From contig NZ_AP024745.1 in assembly GCF_019704555.1 (NCBI RefSeq), positions 10,901,501 to 10,965,500 on the forward strand: 64,000 nucleotides of DNA, given 5' to 3'. The position numbers were made by a program, and so were the translations under genes. Below, piece by piece: positions 1 to 7,809 of the stretch; positions within the stretch are counted from its first letter, which is position 1, and every line of letters begins with the position of its first letter. Under the pieces are notes generated by a model. That model ran no database searches and was not told the DNA's origin. It worked only from the letters and a program-made list of their open reading frames with translations. This DNA is from Actinoplanes sp. L3-i22. GTDB lineage: Bacteria > Actinomycetota > Actinomycetes > Mycobacteriales > Micromonosporaceae.

Positions 1-1
1 C

Positions 2-751
2 CGGCTCGACGCGTTCGCCCGGGAGTCCGGCGCCGCCTCCGCCGCGGCCGCCGACGGGCGCTTCCACCGCCGCTTCCTGACCACCGGGCTGCAGGGCACG
101 TTCCGGCTGTCCGCCGAGCAGATCAACGCCTCGGTGACCGCGATGCGCCGCAACGCCGACCAGATCGCCGAGGCGACCCGGGCCCGGCACGCGCTCGCCG
201 ACGAGCTGGAGTCCGCCGTCCTGACCGTTTCCGAGCAGGTGGCGACGGCGGCGACCGAGATGGGCGCGTCCGCGAACGGCCTGGCCCAGTTCGCCAAGGG
301 CGCGGTCAACGACGCCGAGCGCGGCCTGGACACGGTCACCTCGCTGCGCACCGCGTCCGAGGAGATCCGGCACGCGGTCGACCTGATCAACCAGGTGGCG
401 TCGCAGACCCGGCTGCTGGCGCTGAACGCGACCATCGAGGCGGCCCGGGCGGGCGAGGCGGGGCGCGGCTTCGCGGTGGTCGCGAACGAGGTCAAGGAGC
501 TCGCGAACGAGACCAGCTCGTCCAGCGAGGAGATCATGGGGCAGGTCAACACGGTCCAGCAGGCGGCGGCCGACGCGGTCGGTGTGCTGGAGGCGGTGAC
601 CAGGAGCTTCCGCGAGATCAACAACCTGATCGACGGGATCGCGCGGGCGGTCGACGGGGGCGGCGCGGCGGGCATGGCCGGCCTGTCGCAACTCGCCGAG
701 GTGCTGCGCGCCGAGGTCACCCGCTTCCTCAGCACCGCCCGGCAATCCTGA
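2..751 (+). CDS. Methyl-accepting chemotaxis protein, C-terminal part (5' end outside window)
   Basis: The frame is open from the first bases of the window and stops with TGA at 749-751, so only the cytoplasmic C-terminal 249 residues are visible. They contain a typical MCP signalling domain: a long heptad-rich helix, the conserved hairpin tip region ([18 protein letters not shown] and [15 protein letters not shown]) and a return helix. This domain binds CheA/CheW and relays receptor state to flagellar motors. No membrane segment or sensor domain lies in the visible part. The C-terminus ends soon after the return helix and lacks an NWETF-type CheR tether. A chemoreceptor fits a motile-spore actinomycete; what it senses cannot be said. 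Confidence 0.93.
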   Translation, partial: RLDAFARESGAASAAAADGRFHRRFLTTGLQGTFRLSAEQINASVTAMRRNADQIAEATRARHALADELESAVLTVSEQVATAATEMGASANGLAQFAKGAVNDAERGLDTVTSLRTASEEIRHAVDLINQVASQTRLLALNATIEAARAGEAGRGFAVVANEVKELANETSSSSEEIMGQVNTVQQAAADAVGVLEAVTRSFREINNLIDGIARAVDGGGAAGMAGLSQLAEVLRAEVTRFLSTARQS

Positions 752-760
752 CCGCTTCAG

Positions 761-977
761 ATCAAGATCAAATTCTTTATTGCCTACGCTGCGGCCAATA
801 ACTGATCGTCGCTCCCGCGGGGACCCTTCCGGTCCTCGCAGGGCGCGGGGCGCCCAAAAACGCGAGGCCCGAAAGGGCGACGTCCGTGGGTGGTTGCGGT
901 TTCAAAGGTCCCCGCGGGCCGGCCTGTGGTTCCGGCCCAGCCGCGCGTCACGGGACCGGCCGGCGCCGAAGGGCGCG
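761..977. other. Convergent intergenic region with long-range inverted repeat
   Basis: This spacer lies between the convergent chemoreceptor (+) and ribokinase (-) genes. It opens with ATCAAGATCAAA at 761-772, also found right after the stop of the transporter ending at 27813. A perfect 12-nt inverted repeat, CCCGCGGGGACC at 814-825 and GGTCCCCGCGGG at 907-918, closes an 81-nt loop that holds a small GGCCCGAAAGGGC-type hairpin. A bidirectional terminator role is inferred from the convergent setting. No ORF here looks real. Confidence 0.5.
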
Positions 978-1865
978 TCAGGCGGTGAAGATGGCTTCGA
1001 TCTCGGCGCGCTCGGGCAGGCCGACGCTGGCGCCGATCTTGCGGACCGAGGCGGCCCCGGCCGCGTTCGCCCAGCGCACCGCGTCGACCAGGTCCCGGCC
1101 CTCGGCCCAGGCCACGGCCAGTGCACCGCAGAACGCGTCCCCCGCCGCCGTGGTGTCCGCGACCTCGACCGGGAACGCGGGCACGTGCACGTCCCGCCCG
1201 TCCCGGTCGGCGTAGCGCGACCCGTTGCCACTGAGCGTCAGCACCACCCGCGGCACCAGCGCGAGCAGCGCGCCCAGGTCCGACGCGGACCCGCCGGTGA
1301 TCGCCCGCGCCTCGGTCTCGTTGACCACCAGCAGGTCGACCTGGTCGAGCAGGCCGAGCGGCAGCTCCCGGGCCGGCGCCGCGTTCAGGATCGTCCTGGT
1401 CCCGGCGGCCCGACCGGCGATCAGCGCCGCCGCGACCGTGGCCATCGGGATCTCCTGCTGGCAGAGCAGCACGTCGGCCTCGGCGATGCAGGCCCGCTCG
1501 TCGTCGGTCAGGTCGAGGAAGGACCGGTTGGCGCCCGGGCTGACCAGGATCGAGTTCTCCCCGGCCCGGTCCACCATGATCACCGCGACGCCGGACGAGC
1601 CGTAACTGGTCCGCAGGTGGGTGGTGTCCACCCCGGTCGCCGCCAGCCGGGAGCCCAGCGTGACACCGAACGCGTCGGACCCGATCGCCCCCAGGAACGT
1701 GGTCGTGCCACCCGCCCGGGTGGCCGCGATCGCCTGGTTCGCGCCCTTGCCGCCCGGGGTCATCACGAAGTCGTCGCCGAGCACCGTCTCACCCGGCCGG
1801 GGCAGATGCTCGGCCAGCCCGACCAGGTCCATGTTGGCGCTGCCGACGACCGCGACCCGGGGCAT
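978..1865 (-). CDS. rbsK: Ribokinase (PfkB family)
   Basis: This 295-residue protein has the ribokinase length and signatures: an N-terminal GSANMD sugar-binding segment, the PfkB signature 1 PGGKGANQA (about residues 37-45), NAAPAR, the NETEA motif and the signature 2 TTAAGDAFCGAL with the catalytic Asp at about residue 243. The family phosphorylates D-ribose to ribose-5-phosphate with ATP in the cytoplasm. The ATG at 1865 lies one base after the TGA of the upstream ABC ATPase, so the two are probably translationally coupled. No ribose transporter subunits are adjacent, so substrate supply is unclear; a related nucleoside or sugar kinase activity is possible. Confidence 0.9.
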   Translation of the reverse strand: MPRVAVVGSANMDLVGLAEHLPRPGETVLGDDFVMTPGGKGANQAIAATRAGGTTTFLGAIGSDAFGVTLGSRLAATGVDTTHLRTSYGSSGVAVIMVDRAGENSILVSPGANRSFLDLTDDERACIAEADVLLCQQEIPMATVAAALIAGRAAGTRTILNAAPARELPLGLLDQVDLLVVNETEARAITGGSASDLGALLALVPRVVLTLSGNGSRYADRDGRDVHVPAFPVEVADTTAAGDAFCGALAVAWAEGRDLVDAVRWANAAGAASVRKIGASVGLPERAEIEAIFTA

Positions 1866-1866
1866 G

Positions 1867-2691
1867 TCAGGACGCCCGGGCGGTGTACCGGTCGCCGAAC
1901 CGGTCCACGATCAGCGGCAGCCCGAACGTCTTCGTCAGGTTCTCCGCGGTCATCACCTCGCCGAGCAGGCCGGCCGCGACCACCGAGCCCTCGCGCAGCA
2001 GCAGCCCGTGGGTGAACCCCGGCGGGATCTCCTCGACGTGGTGGGTGACCAGCACCATGGCCGGCGCGTCCGGGTCCAGGGCGAGCTCGGTCAGGTGCTG
2101 GATCAGCACCTCCCGGCCGCCCAGGTCGAGGCCCGCGGTCGGCTCGTCGAGCAGCATCAGCTCGGGGTCGGTCATCAGCGCGCGGGCGATCTGGGTGCGC
2201 TTGCGCTCCCCCTCGGACAGGGTGCCGAACTCCCGGTCCAGGAACGCGGTCATGCCCAGCTGGGCGAGCAGCGCCCGGGCCCGCTCGACGTCCTGCGGGT
2301 CGTACTCCTCCCGCCAGCGGCCGACCACCGACCACGCGGCGGTGACCACGACGTCGAGCACCTTCTCGTCCGGCGGGATCCGGTCGGCGAGCCGGCCGGT
2401 GGTGATCCCCACCCGGGTGCGCAGCTCGTTGACGTCGACCCGGCCCAGCCGGTCGCCCAGCACCCAGGCCTGACCGCGGGTCGGGTGCAGCCGGCCGGAC
2501 GCGATGTTGAGCAGGGTGGTCTTGCCGGCGCCGTTCGGCCCCAGCACCACCCAGCGCTCATCCAGCTCGACCTGCCAGGACAAACTGTTGATCAGGTGAT
2601 TCCCACCGCGGACGACGCTGACCCGGTCGAACGCGATCACGGTGTCCTCGTCGGGCGGAACGGTTACGGCAGCCTCAGGCACGCCGTCCAT
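1867..2691 (-). CDS. Orphan ABC transporter ATP-binding protein
   Basis: A single cytoplasmic ABC ATPase of about 274 residues from the ATG at 2691. An in-frame ATG at 2715 would add eight residues, and neither start has a strong ribosome site. Walker A GPNGAGKTT, signature LSEGERKRTQIARAL, Walker B LMLLDEPTAGLDL and a switch His in LVTHHVEEIP are all intact. The sequence type (early WVVLGPNGAGKTTLLNI, then a DVVVTAAWSVVGRW segment) resembles YlmA-like ATPases annotated for iron-complex or molybdate transport. No permease or binding protein gene is adjacent; ribokinase follows after one base. It may energise a distant permease or act as a non-transport ABC protein. Confidence 0.85.
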   Translation of the reverse strand: MDGVPEAAVTVPPDEDTVIAFDRVSVVRGGNHLINSLSWQVELDERWVVLGPNGAGKTTLLNIASGRLHPTRGQAWVLGDRLGRVDVNELRTRVGITTGRLADRIPPDEKVLDVVVTAAWSVVGRWREEYDPQDVERARALLAQLGMTAFLDREFGTLSEGERKRTQIARALMTDPELMLLDEPTAGLDLGGREVLIQHLTELALDPDAPAMVLVTHHVEEIPPGFTHGLLLREGSVVAAGLLGEVMTAENLTKTFGLPLIVDRFGDRYTARAS

Positions 2692-2740
2692 CCAACCATG
2701 TGCCCACGCTGGCAATTCGGCGGCGTGCCGGGAATGCCCC

Positions 2741-3919
2741 TCAGTCGGTGGTCGATCCGAACACCTCGTCGCGGACCGCGTCCAGCGCCGTGTAGAGGGC
2801 GCCGTGCAGCACCGGCTCGTCGTCCACCCCGGTCACCACGACCTTGGGCGAGACCAGCGTTATCGCGGCCACCTCGCGTTCCACCCGGTCGGCCAGCGCC
2901 GTGCCGCCGGCCCGGCCCACCTCGCCGGCCAGCACCACCAGCGGCGGGTCCAGCACCAGGCAGGTCGCCGCGACGCCGAGCGCCAGGCGGCGGGCCAGCT
3001 CGTCGAGCACCGGCTCGCCGGCCGGACCGGCGTCGACCGCGGCCCGCACCACGTCGGCGGCCTCGGCGCCGCGGAACCCGTGCTGCTTGCCGATCGCCTT
3101 GACCGCCTCGGCCGCCGCCAGGGTCTGGAACGCGCCCTTCACGCCCCGCTTCGACGCGTTGTGCGGCACCTCGGCGCCGCCCACCGGCAGGTAGCCGATC
3201 TCGCCGGCCGCACCGGTCGCGCCCTGGTGCAGACGACCGCTGATGACGCTGGCCAGGCCGACGCCACGACCGATCCAGACCAGCGCGAAGTCGGACATCC
3301 CGGCGGCCGCGCCGGTGGTCGACTCGGCGACCGCGGCCAGGTTCACGTCGTTGCCGAAGACGACCGGGGTGCTCAGGTCCCGCCGCAGGTCGGCCAGCAG
3401 GCCGCGGTGCCAGCGGGGCAGGTCCCAGGCGAAGGAGATCTCACCGGACTGCGGGTCGACGAGACCGGGGGTGCCGAGGACGACACGTCGTACCGAAGTG
3501 ATGTCGGTCTTGGCGTCGGTCGCGGCCTGGACCACCGCCTGGTGCACCACGCCGACCGGGTCGTCGGTGTCCTTGGTGCTCAGCTCGGAGCGGCCGATCA
3601 CCGCGCCGGTGATGTCGGCGCAGGCGGCGATCACCGAGTCCGGCCCGACCTCGACGCCGATCACGTGCGCGCTGCCCGGCGTGACCGCGTAGAGCTGCGC
3701 GTTCGGCCCGCGGCCGCCGGCCTGCTCGCCGACGCGCCGGACCAGCCCGCGCTCCTCGAGCCGCTCGACCAGCTGGGAGGCGGTGACCTTGCTGAGGCCG
3801 GTCAGCTCGCCGAGCTGGGCCCGGGTCAGGGGACCTCGGGAGAGCAACAGGTCCAGCGCCGCGCGGTCGTTGAGTGCGCGCAGCAACCGGGGCGTGCCCG
3901 GAAGGCGAGTGGCGGCCAT
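2741..3919 (-). CDS. ROK family transcriptional regulator (NagC/XylR type)
   Basis: 392 residues. The N-terminus holds a winged helix-turn-helix (GPLTRAQLGELTGLSKVTASQLVERLEERGLVRR, about residues 29-62), followed by a sugar-kinase-like ROK fold with GVEVGPDSVIAACADITG, FGNDVNLAA and GEIGYLPVGG. The usual ROK zinc motif CxCGxxGC after the GEIG segment is absent: the region reads AEVPHNASKRGVKG with no cysteines, so this protein probably does not bind structural zinc in the classical way. It is divergent from a NagZ-like glycosidase across an AT-rich spacer, suggesting it represses that gene and itself in response to an amino sugar or beta-glycoside. The effector is inferred only from the neighbour. 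Confidence 0.88.
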   Translation of the reverse strand: MAATRLPGTPRLLRALNDRAALDLLLSRGPLTRAQLGELTGLSKVTASQLVERLEERGLVRRVGEQAGGRGPNAQLYAVTPGSAHVIGVEVGPDSVIAACADITGAVIGRSELSTKDTDDPVGVVHQAVVQAATDAKTDITSVRRVVLGTPGLVDPQSGEISFAWDLPRWHRGLLADLRRDLSTPVVFGNDVNLAAVAESTTGAAAGMSDFALVWIGRGVGLASVISGRLHQGATGAAGEIGYLPVGGAEVPHNASKRGVKGAFQTLAAAEAVKAIGKQHGFRGAEAADVVRAAVDAGPAGEPVLDELARRLALGVAATCLVLDPPLVVLAGEVGRAGGTALADRVEREVAAITLVSPKVVVTGVDDEPVLHGALYTALDAVRDEVFGSTTD

Positions 3920-3930
3920 GGTCGTACCCC

Positions 3931-3957
3931 TAATATTAAAGATTGTTTCCTGTTACA
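3931..3957. promoter_or_regulatory. AT-rich putative ROK operator / divergent promoter
   Basis: A 27-bp AT-rich island in a very GC-rich background lies directly upstream of the ROK start. On the minus strand it reads ACAGGAAACAATCTTTAATA, similar in layout to the GGAAAC-n-TTTNNTAA operators known for actinobacterial ROK repressors. It would overlap the ROK promoter and control the divergent glycosidase. The match is approximate. Confidence 0.4.
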
Positions 3958-4091
3958 GTGGCGGCGCTCAGCATGCAGCCGCAGCGTAACGGTCGGCAAT
4001 GTTGCCCGTCCGTACGGTGGCTATCGACTGCGAGCGATCATGGCAGCTCGGCGCCCCCGGTGGCCAGAGCAACGTCACCGGAAGGACACTC

Positions 4092-5636
4092 ATGGCCACC
4101 GACCCCGGTCTTCGCCGGCTCGCCCTGCGCACCCTCCTCGCCGCGTTCCCCGGCCCGTCCGCGCCCGACTGGACGCTGGATCTGCTCGCCGACGGACTCG
4201 CCGGATTCACCCTGTTCGGCACGAACGTGACCACCCCGGAGGAGCTGACCCGGCTCACCGCGCGGCTGCGATCCGCCCGGCCCGACGCGCTGATCGCGAT
4301 CGACGAGGAGGGCGGCGACGTCACCCGGCTCGGCCATCGCACCGGCAGCCCGTACCCCGGGAACGCCGCCCTCGGCGCCGCCGACGACCTGGAACTCACC
4401 CGTCAGGTGTACGCCGCGATGGCCCGTGACCTGGCCGCGGCCGGCATCAACCTGGACCTCGCGCCGACCGTCGACGTGAACACCGCCGCCGAGAACCCGA
4501 TCATCGGGACCCGGTCGTTCGGCGCCGAGCCGGGACTGGTGGCGCGACACAGCGCGGCCGCGGTCCGGGGCCTCCAATCGGCCGGCGTCGCCGCCTGCGC
4601 CAAGCACTTCCCCGGCCACGGCGCCACGGTGACCGACTCCCACCTCGAACTGCCGACGATCGACGAGCCGCTGTCGGTCCTGCGTGACCGGGACCTGCCA
4701 CCGTTCGCGGCGGCGATCGCGGCGGGCGCCCGGGCGGTGATGAGCGCGCACATCCGGGTTCCGGCGCTGACCGGGGACGGGCCGGCGACGTTCAGCCGGG
4801 AAGCGCTCGAAGGGTTGCTGCGATCCACGTACGGCTTCGGCGGGGTGATCGTCACCGACGCCCTCGAGATGCGCGGGGCCGCCGGAGCCGCCGGGGGGAT
4901 TCCGCGGGCGGCGGTCGCGGCGCTGGCCGCTGGGGCGGATCTGCTCTGCATCGGGGCGTTGGTGGATCAAGACCTGGTGCTTGCGGTCGCTGACGAGGTC
5001 GCGGCGGCGGTCGGGGACGGGAGGCTTGCTCTGGTACGGCTCGAGCAGGCCGCCAACCGCAACGCGGAGCTGGCCGAGTGGACGGCCCACACGCGGGCCA
5101 CCGCGTCGCCGCAGCCGGCCACGCACGCGCCCCTCGCCTCCGAGATGCCCCGCGACTCCGCCGAGCTCGGGATCGCCGTGGAGCTTCCCCTTGACCCCGC
5201 TGAGCTCGGGATTCACGCGGCGCGGCGGGCACTGCTCGTCGAGGGCGAGCCGGCGGCGCTGGGCGAACCGCTGGTCGTGCAGCTCATCACCGGGCACTCG
5301 ATCGCCGAGGGGAAGGTTCCGTGGGGGCTGCGTCCGTTCCTCGGCAACGTCGAGCAGATCGACGTCGTCGCGGCGGAGACCACCGCCGACCAGCTGATCG
5401 AGCGCGCCGCGGGACGCCCGATCCTGCTGGTCGGGCGTCGGGTGCATCAGGCGGCGGCCAGTCGTGACCTGGCGGAGAAGCTCTCGGCGACCTGGCCGAC
5501 CGGGGTCGTCGAGATGGGGTGGCCGTCGGCCTGGCGGCCCGACGGGGTCCGGGCGTTCCTGGTCACCCACGGCGCGAGCCTGGCCAGCGCCCAGGTGGCC
5601 GCCGAAGCCCTCGGCCTCGGCCCGGCCGGCCACTGA
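4092..5636 (+). CDS. nagZ: Glycoside hydrolase family 3, NagZ-like beta-N-acetylhexosaminidase
   Basis: 514 residues from ATG 4092, preceded by GGAAGGACACTC; an upstream in-frame ATG at 3999 lacks a ribosome site. The GH3 N-terminal barrel is clear: IDEEGGDVTRL, the NagZ-type KHFPGHG loop at about 171-177 with the Asp-Ser-His dyad shortly after, and VTDALEM with the nucleophile Asp at about 256. The family removes GlcNAc from muropeptides or chitin oligomers. About 150 further residues form a C-terminal domain, longer than in E. coli NagZ but usual in actinobacteria. No signal peptide is seen, so it is probably cytoplasmic and acts in wall recycling. A ROK regulator is divergently encoded. 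Confidence 0.88.
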   Translation: MATDPGLRRLALRTLLAAFPGPSAPDWTLDLLADGLAGFTLFGTNVTTPEELTRLTARLRSARPDALIAIDEEGGDVTRLGHRTGSPYPGNAALGAADDLELTRQVYAAMARDLAAAGINLDLAPTVDVNTAAENPIIGTRSFGAEPGLVARHSAAAVRGLQSAGVAACAKHFPGHGATVTDSHLELPTIDEPLSVLRDRDLPPFAAAIAAGARAVMSAHIRVPALTGDGPATFSREALEGLLRSTYGFGGVIVTDALEMRGAAGAAGGIPRAAVAALAAGADLLCIGALVDQDLVLAVADEVAAAVGDGRLALVRLEQAANRNAELAEWTAHTRATASPQPATHAPLASEMPRDSAELGIAVELPLDPAELGIHAARRALLVEGEPAALGEPLVVQLITGHSIAEGKVPWGLRPFLGNVEQIDVVAAETTADQLIERAAGRPILLVGRRVHQAAASRDLAEKLSATWPTGVVEMGWPSAWRPDGVRAFLVTHGASLASAQVAAEALGLGPAGH

Positions 5637-5790
5637 CCGCCCTTCGGCCTCGGCCCAGCCGACCGTCGACCGACCTCGGCCTCGGTCCGGCCGACCGCTG
5701 ATTGCCCTCGGCTTCCGATCGTCGCCGGGCCGGTCGCTGACCGACTTCAGCCCGGCCGGCCGCCGACGGCCCCCGCCGGGGCGGTTACTG
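5608..5790. repeat. Degenerate tandem repeat reiterating the 3' end of the nagZ-like gene
   Basis: The last codons and stop of the hexosaminidase (5608-5640, CCTCGGCCTCGGCCCGGCCG followed by GCCACTGACC) are repeated in diverged form at 5641-5672, 5674-5703 and, more weakly, 5705-5790. Units are about 30-33 bp and each keeps a CCTCGGCCTCGG-like head and an accGctGACc-like tail. The pattern looks like old slippage or duplication at the gene end. Confidence 0.6.
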
Positions 5791-5995
5791 AACGTTACGC
5801 CGACGGTTGATCACTCACGGTAGCGGATATCCGAAAAACCGGACAACCGACGGATAAATCCGCTCATCCGAACGGCCAGAGCACACGCTCAGCACTTCCT
5901 CCCCACAGCGTCCATCACGTAGCGTCATGCCCGCAGGTGGATCTGGGGAGACGTCGCGGGAATCGCCCTCGGGAAAAGTGCGACCGCGACGCATG

Positions 5996-6061
5996 GGTGA
6001 GCCGGGCACGGCAGGACTTCGGGAGCAGTCCGCCGCCGCCCGGCTCACCAGCTTTGGTGAG
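5996..6061 (+). other. Two mutually exclusive RNA hairpins
   Basis: GGTGAGCCGGGC (5996-6007) is perfectly complementary to GCCCGGCTCACC (6038-6049) across a 30-nt loop. The same CTCACCA segment (6044-6050) also pairs perfectly with TGGTGAG (6055-6061) around a GCTT tetraloop. The stems share bases 6044-6049 and cannot both form, an attenuator-like geometry. No U-tract follows and the next gene starts about 500 nt later, so function is speculative. Confidence 0.5.
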
Positions 6062-6487
6062 CCCCGTCGACCCAGCATCGCCGGCCCCGAGCTCAGGACT
6101 GCCCGCCCCGCACTCACGACTCGCGCGCCGCATCTCCGCCCCGCCGCTCAGGACTCACGCGCCGCATCTCGTGTGGGACCCGCCCACCGCATCTCGCGCC
6201 AATTTCGTCCTCTTTGTCGCGTAGGCTTCCTCCCGCCCGGCTCCTGCTCGCACCTTCTTCTTGCGCGGCTCTCCTCCTGAACCGGCCCGCTGCACATCTC
6301 TTCTTGCACGGCCCGCCCGCATTTCGCATGTCCGCTGCCCGGCGAATGACCCGCTCAAGCGCCGTCGCGCCACGATTCACCGCGGCCGACCGGTCATCCT
6401 GACTCCGCTTCTTGCGGACGGCTGCCCGCCGATCACGGCCGTACCTCTATTTCTTGCGCGTACCACCAAAGCCCCCCCGCGCAGGAG

Positions 6488-6513
6488 TTATCCACACCGC
6501 GCGTCTGTCCACA
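6488..6513 (+). promoter_or_regulatory. Pair of DnaA-box-like sequences
   Basis: TTATCCACA (6488-6496) matches the classical DnaA box and CTGTCCACA (6505-6513) is one base from the actinobacterial TTGTCCACA box. They lie 8 bp apart in the same orientation, 44 bp before an AbiEi-type gene. Two boxes do not make an origin; they may be a DnaA-responsive promoter element. Confidence 0.4.
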
Positions 6514-6556
6514 GGCCCCGAGGCACGCGACGCCCGCCGACGGCAAGCTGCCTGAC

Positions 6557-7165
6557 ATGGCACAACTCGACGAGATCAGCCGACACCAGCGCGGAGTGGT
6601 CACCCGCCGCCAAGCGCTCGCGGCCGGCGTCTCCGACCGCGAAATAAGGGAACTGGTCCTGACCGGCCAGTGGCAGCGCCTGCTGCCCGGGATCTACGCG
6701 ACCTTCGCCGGCCGTCCACCGCCGGCCGCGATGCGCTGGGCCGCGATTCTCTATTCCGGCTCCGACGCGATGCTGTGCCACCGCTCCGCGGCCGAGGAGG
6801 CCGGTCTCGCCGTCCCCGTGCCCGGCGTCGTCCACGTGCTCATCCCGGAGCAGCGCCGCGTCCGCCCGAACCCGGTCGTCGCCGTCCACCGCTCCCGCCA
6901 CGCCACCGCCCGGCGGCATCCGCACCGCCGGCCGCCCCAGACCCGTCTGGAGGACACCGTCCTGGACCTGGCCTCGACCGCCGCCGACGCCAAGGAGGCC
7001 CTGCACTGGATCACCACCGCCTGCACCCGGCACCTGACCACCCCGGCCCGGATCGCCGACGCCCTGGCCCGTCGACCCCGCCTCACGCACCGCCGGGAGG
7101 TAATCGCCCTACTGGCCAACGCCACGAACCGATCCGCCGCACTCCCCCACTGGCCCACCCCATGA
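6557..7165 (+). CDS. AbiEi-type winged-helix protein, apparently truncated
   Basis: 202 residues. The N-terminus (EISRHQRGVVTRRQALAAGVSDREIRELVLTGQWQRLLPGIYAT) is the winged-helix module shared by type IV antitoxins of the AbiEi family and by a large actinobacterial family that continues into a DUF559/Vsr-like nuclease domain to about 290 residues. Here the middle (LEDTVLDLA, HWITTACTRHLTTPARIADALARR) is present, but the reading frame ends at about residue 202 without the C-terminal nuclease-like domain. The TGA stop lies inside the first unit of a 20-bp tandem repeat, suggesting that repeat expansion or deletion removed the 3' part. No AbiEii toxin gene is adjacent. It may be a decaying pseudogene or a short regulatory protein. 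Confidence 0.6.
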   Translation: MAQLDEISRHQRGVVTRRQALAAGVSDREIRELVLTGQWQRLLPGIYATFAGRPPPAAMRWAAILYSGSDAMLCHRSAAEEAGLAVPVPGVVHVLIPEQRRVRPNPVVAVHRSRHATARRHPHRRPPQTRLEDTVLDLASTAADAKEALHWITTACTRHLTTPARIADALARRPRLTHRREVIALLANATNRSAALPHWPTP

Positions 7166-7393
7166 CCAGCCACTCCACCGCATGACCGGCCCGCCACCGC
7201 ATGACCGGCCCGCCACCGCATGACCGGCCGCTCCAGCGCATGACCGGCCGCTCCAGCGCACGGCCAGCCGCTCCAGCCCATGACCGGCAGCTCCACCGCA
7301 TGACCAGCTGTTCCACCGCCGACCCGCCGACCGGCCGCTCCACCGCATGACCAGCTGTTCCACCGCCGACCCACCGACCCATGACCGGCCGCG
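7161..7393. repeat. Minisatellite of 19-20 bp units
   Basis: At least ten units of the form CATGACCGGCCGCTCCACCG run head to tail: 7161, 7181, 7200, 7219, 7239, 7259, 7279, 7299, then an interrupted stretch with a further full unit at 7346 and a partial one at 7380. Some neighbours are identical (7181 and 7200; 7219 and 7239), pointing to recent slippage. A longer block beginning CATGACCAGCTGTTCCACCG occurs twice (7299 and 7346). The unit length is not a multiple of three, so it is not coding. The first unit supplies the TGA of the upstream gene. Confidence 0.85.
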
Positions 7394-7809
7394 CGACCTA
7401 GTCGCCCCCACTCATCGCGCGGCCATTTCCCCGATTGTCACGAGAGAGGAGACCGCACAGGAACGATTCCACGGAGGACAGCAACTGCCGGCGGCATCCG
7501 GCAGGCCCGGCATCCGTGCGCCGGGCAAAGTCCGGGACAGAGCACGTCCCGGACGGTCGGCCGGCGCAACCGCACCGGCCGACCCCAAACCTCATCCACG
7601 TCCACCCAGCACACCCGCGCCCGTGCGAGAACCAGGCCAGGCCGCCGGGCCGAGCCGGGCCGCGCCGAGGCGCGCAGCGCAGGGCCGAGGCGCGCCGCTG
7701 CGCTGCGCTGAGGCGGACCGAGCCCGAGCCGAGGCCGAGCCTCCGAGCCCGGGGCGAGGCCGAGCCCGGCCCCGGGAACGCTGCTTCCCGGGCGGGGCCG
7801 GGAAGTGGG
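7394..7809. other. Noncoding region with several GC-rich hairpins
   Basis: No credible gene. It contains a perfect 9-bp hairpin (GTCCGGGAC 7530-7538 with GTCCCGGAC 7546-7554), an 11-bp inverted repeat (GCGCAGCGCAG 7672-7682 with CTGCGCTGCGC 7698-7708), a GCCGAG-rich low-complexity stretch from about 7645 to 7765, and the terminator of the glutamate dehydrogenase gene. Confidence 0.6.
7765..7802 (-). terminator. Hairpin terminator of NAD-glutamate dehydrogenase
   Basis: CCCGGCCCCGGGAA (7765-7778) pairs with TTCCCGGGCGGGGCCGGG (7785-7802), with a small bulge, starting eight bases after the minus-strand stop codon. A GC-rich stem without a long U-tract is usual for actinobacterial terminators. 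Confidence 0.7.

Larger units (their letters stand above)
5637..6556. other. 920-bp noncoding, repeat-rich region
   Basis: No credible gene. Besides the gene-end repeat it holds an AT-richer patch at 5820-5875 with the palindrome CGGATATCCG and inverted GCGGAT/ATCCGC (5823-5828, 5858-5863), a pair of mutually exclusive hairpins (5996-6061), a degenerate CTCAGGACT...CGCGCCGCATCTC repeat at about 6091-6200, and four TTCTTGCRCGGC-like motifs between 6251 and 6460. ORFs crossing it are low-complexity and unsupported. Confidence 0.6.

Noticed and set aside
5815..6402. Several short ORFs of 60-120 codons in the noncoding region
   Set aside because: They overlap each other on both strands, are low-complexity, have no ribosome sites and follow local repeats.
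6488..6513. Chromosomal or plasmid replication origin
   Set aside because: Only two DnaA-like boxes, no AT-rich unwinding region and no dnaA/dnaN or rep gene nearby.
6557..7165. Complete type IV toxin-antitoxin system
   Set aside because: Only an AbiEi-like winged-helix protein is visible; no AbiEii-type nucleotidyltransferase lies within several kilobases.
7161..7393. CRISPR array
   Set aside because: Units are contiguous with no spacers and vary in sequence; no cas genes are nearby. It is a tandem minisatellite.
7083..7411. Three overlapping minus-strand ORFs encoding Trp/Arg/Gly-rich repeat proteins
   Set aside because: They are translations of the 19-20 bp minisatellite. The unit is not a multiple of three, so each frame shows the same pattern shifted; there is no ribosome site or homology.
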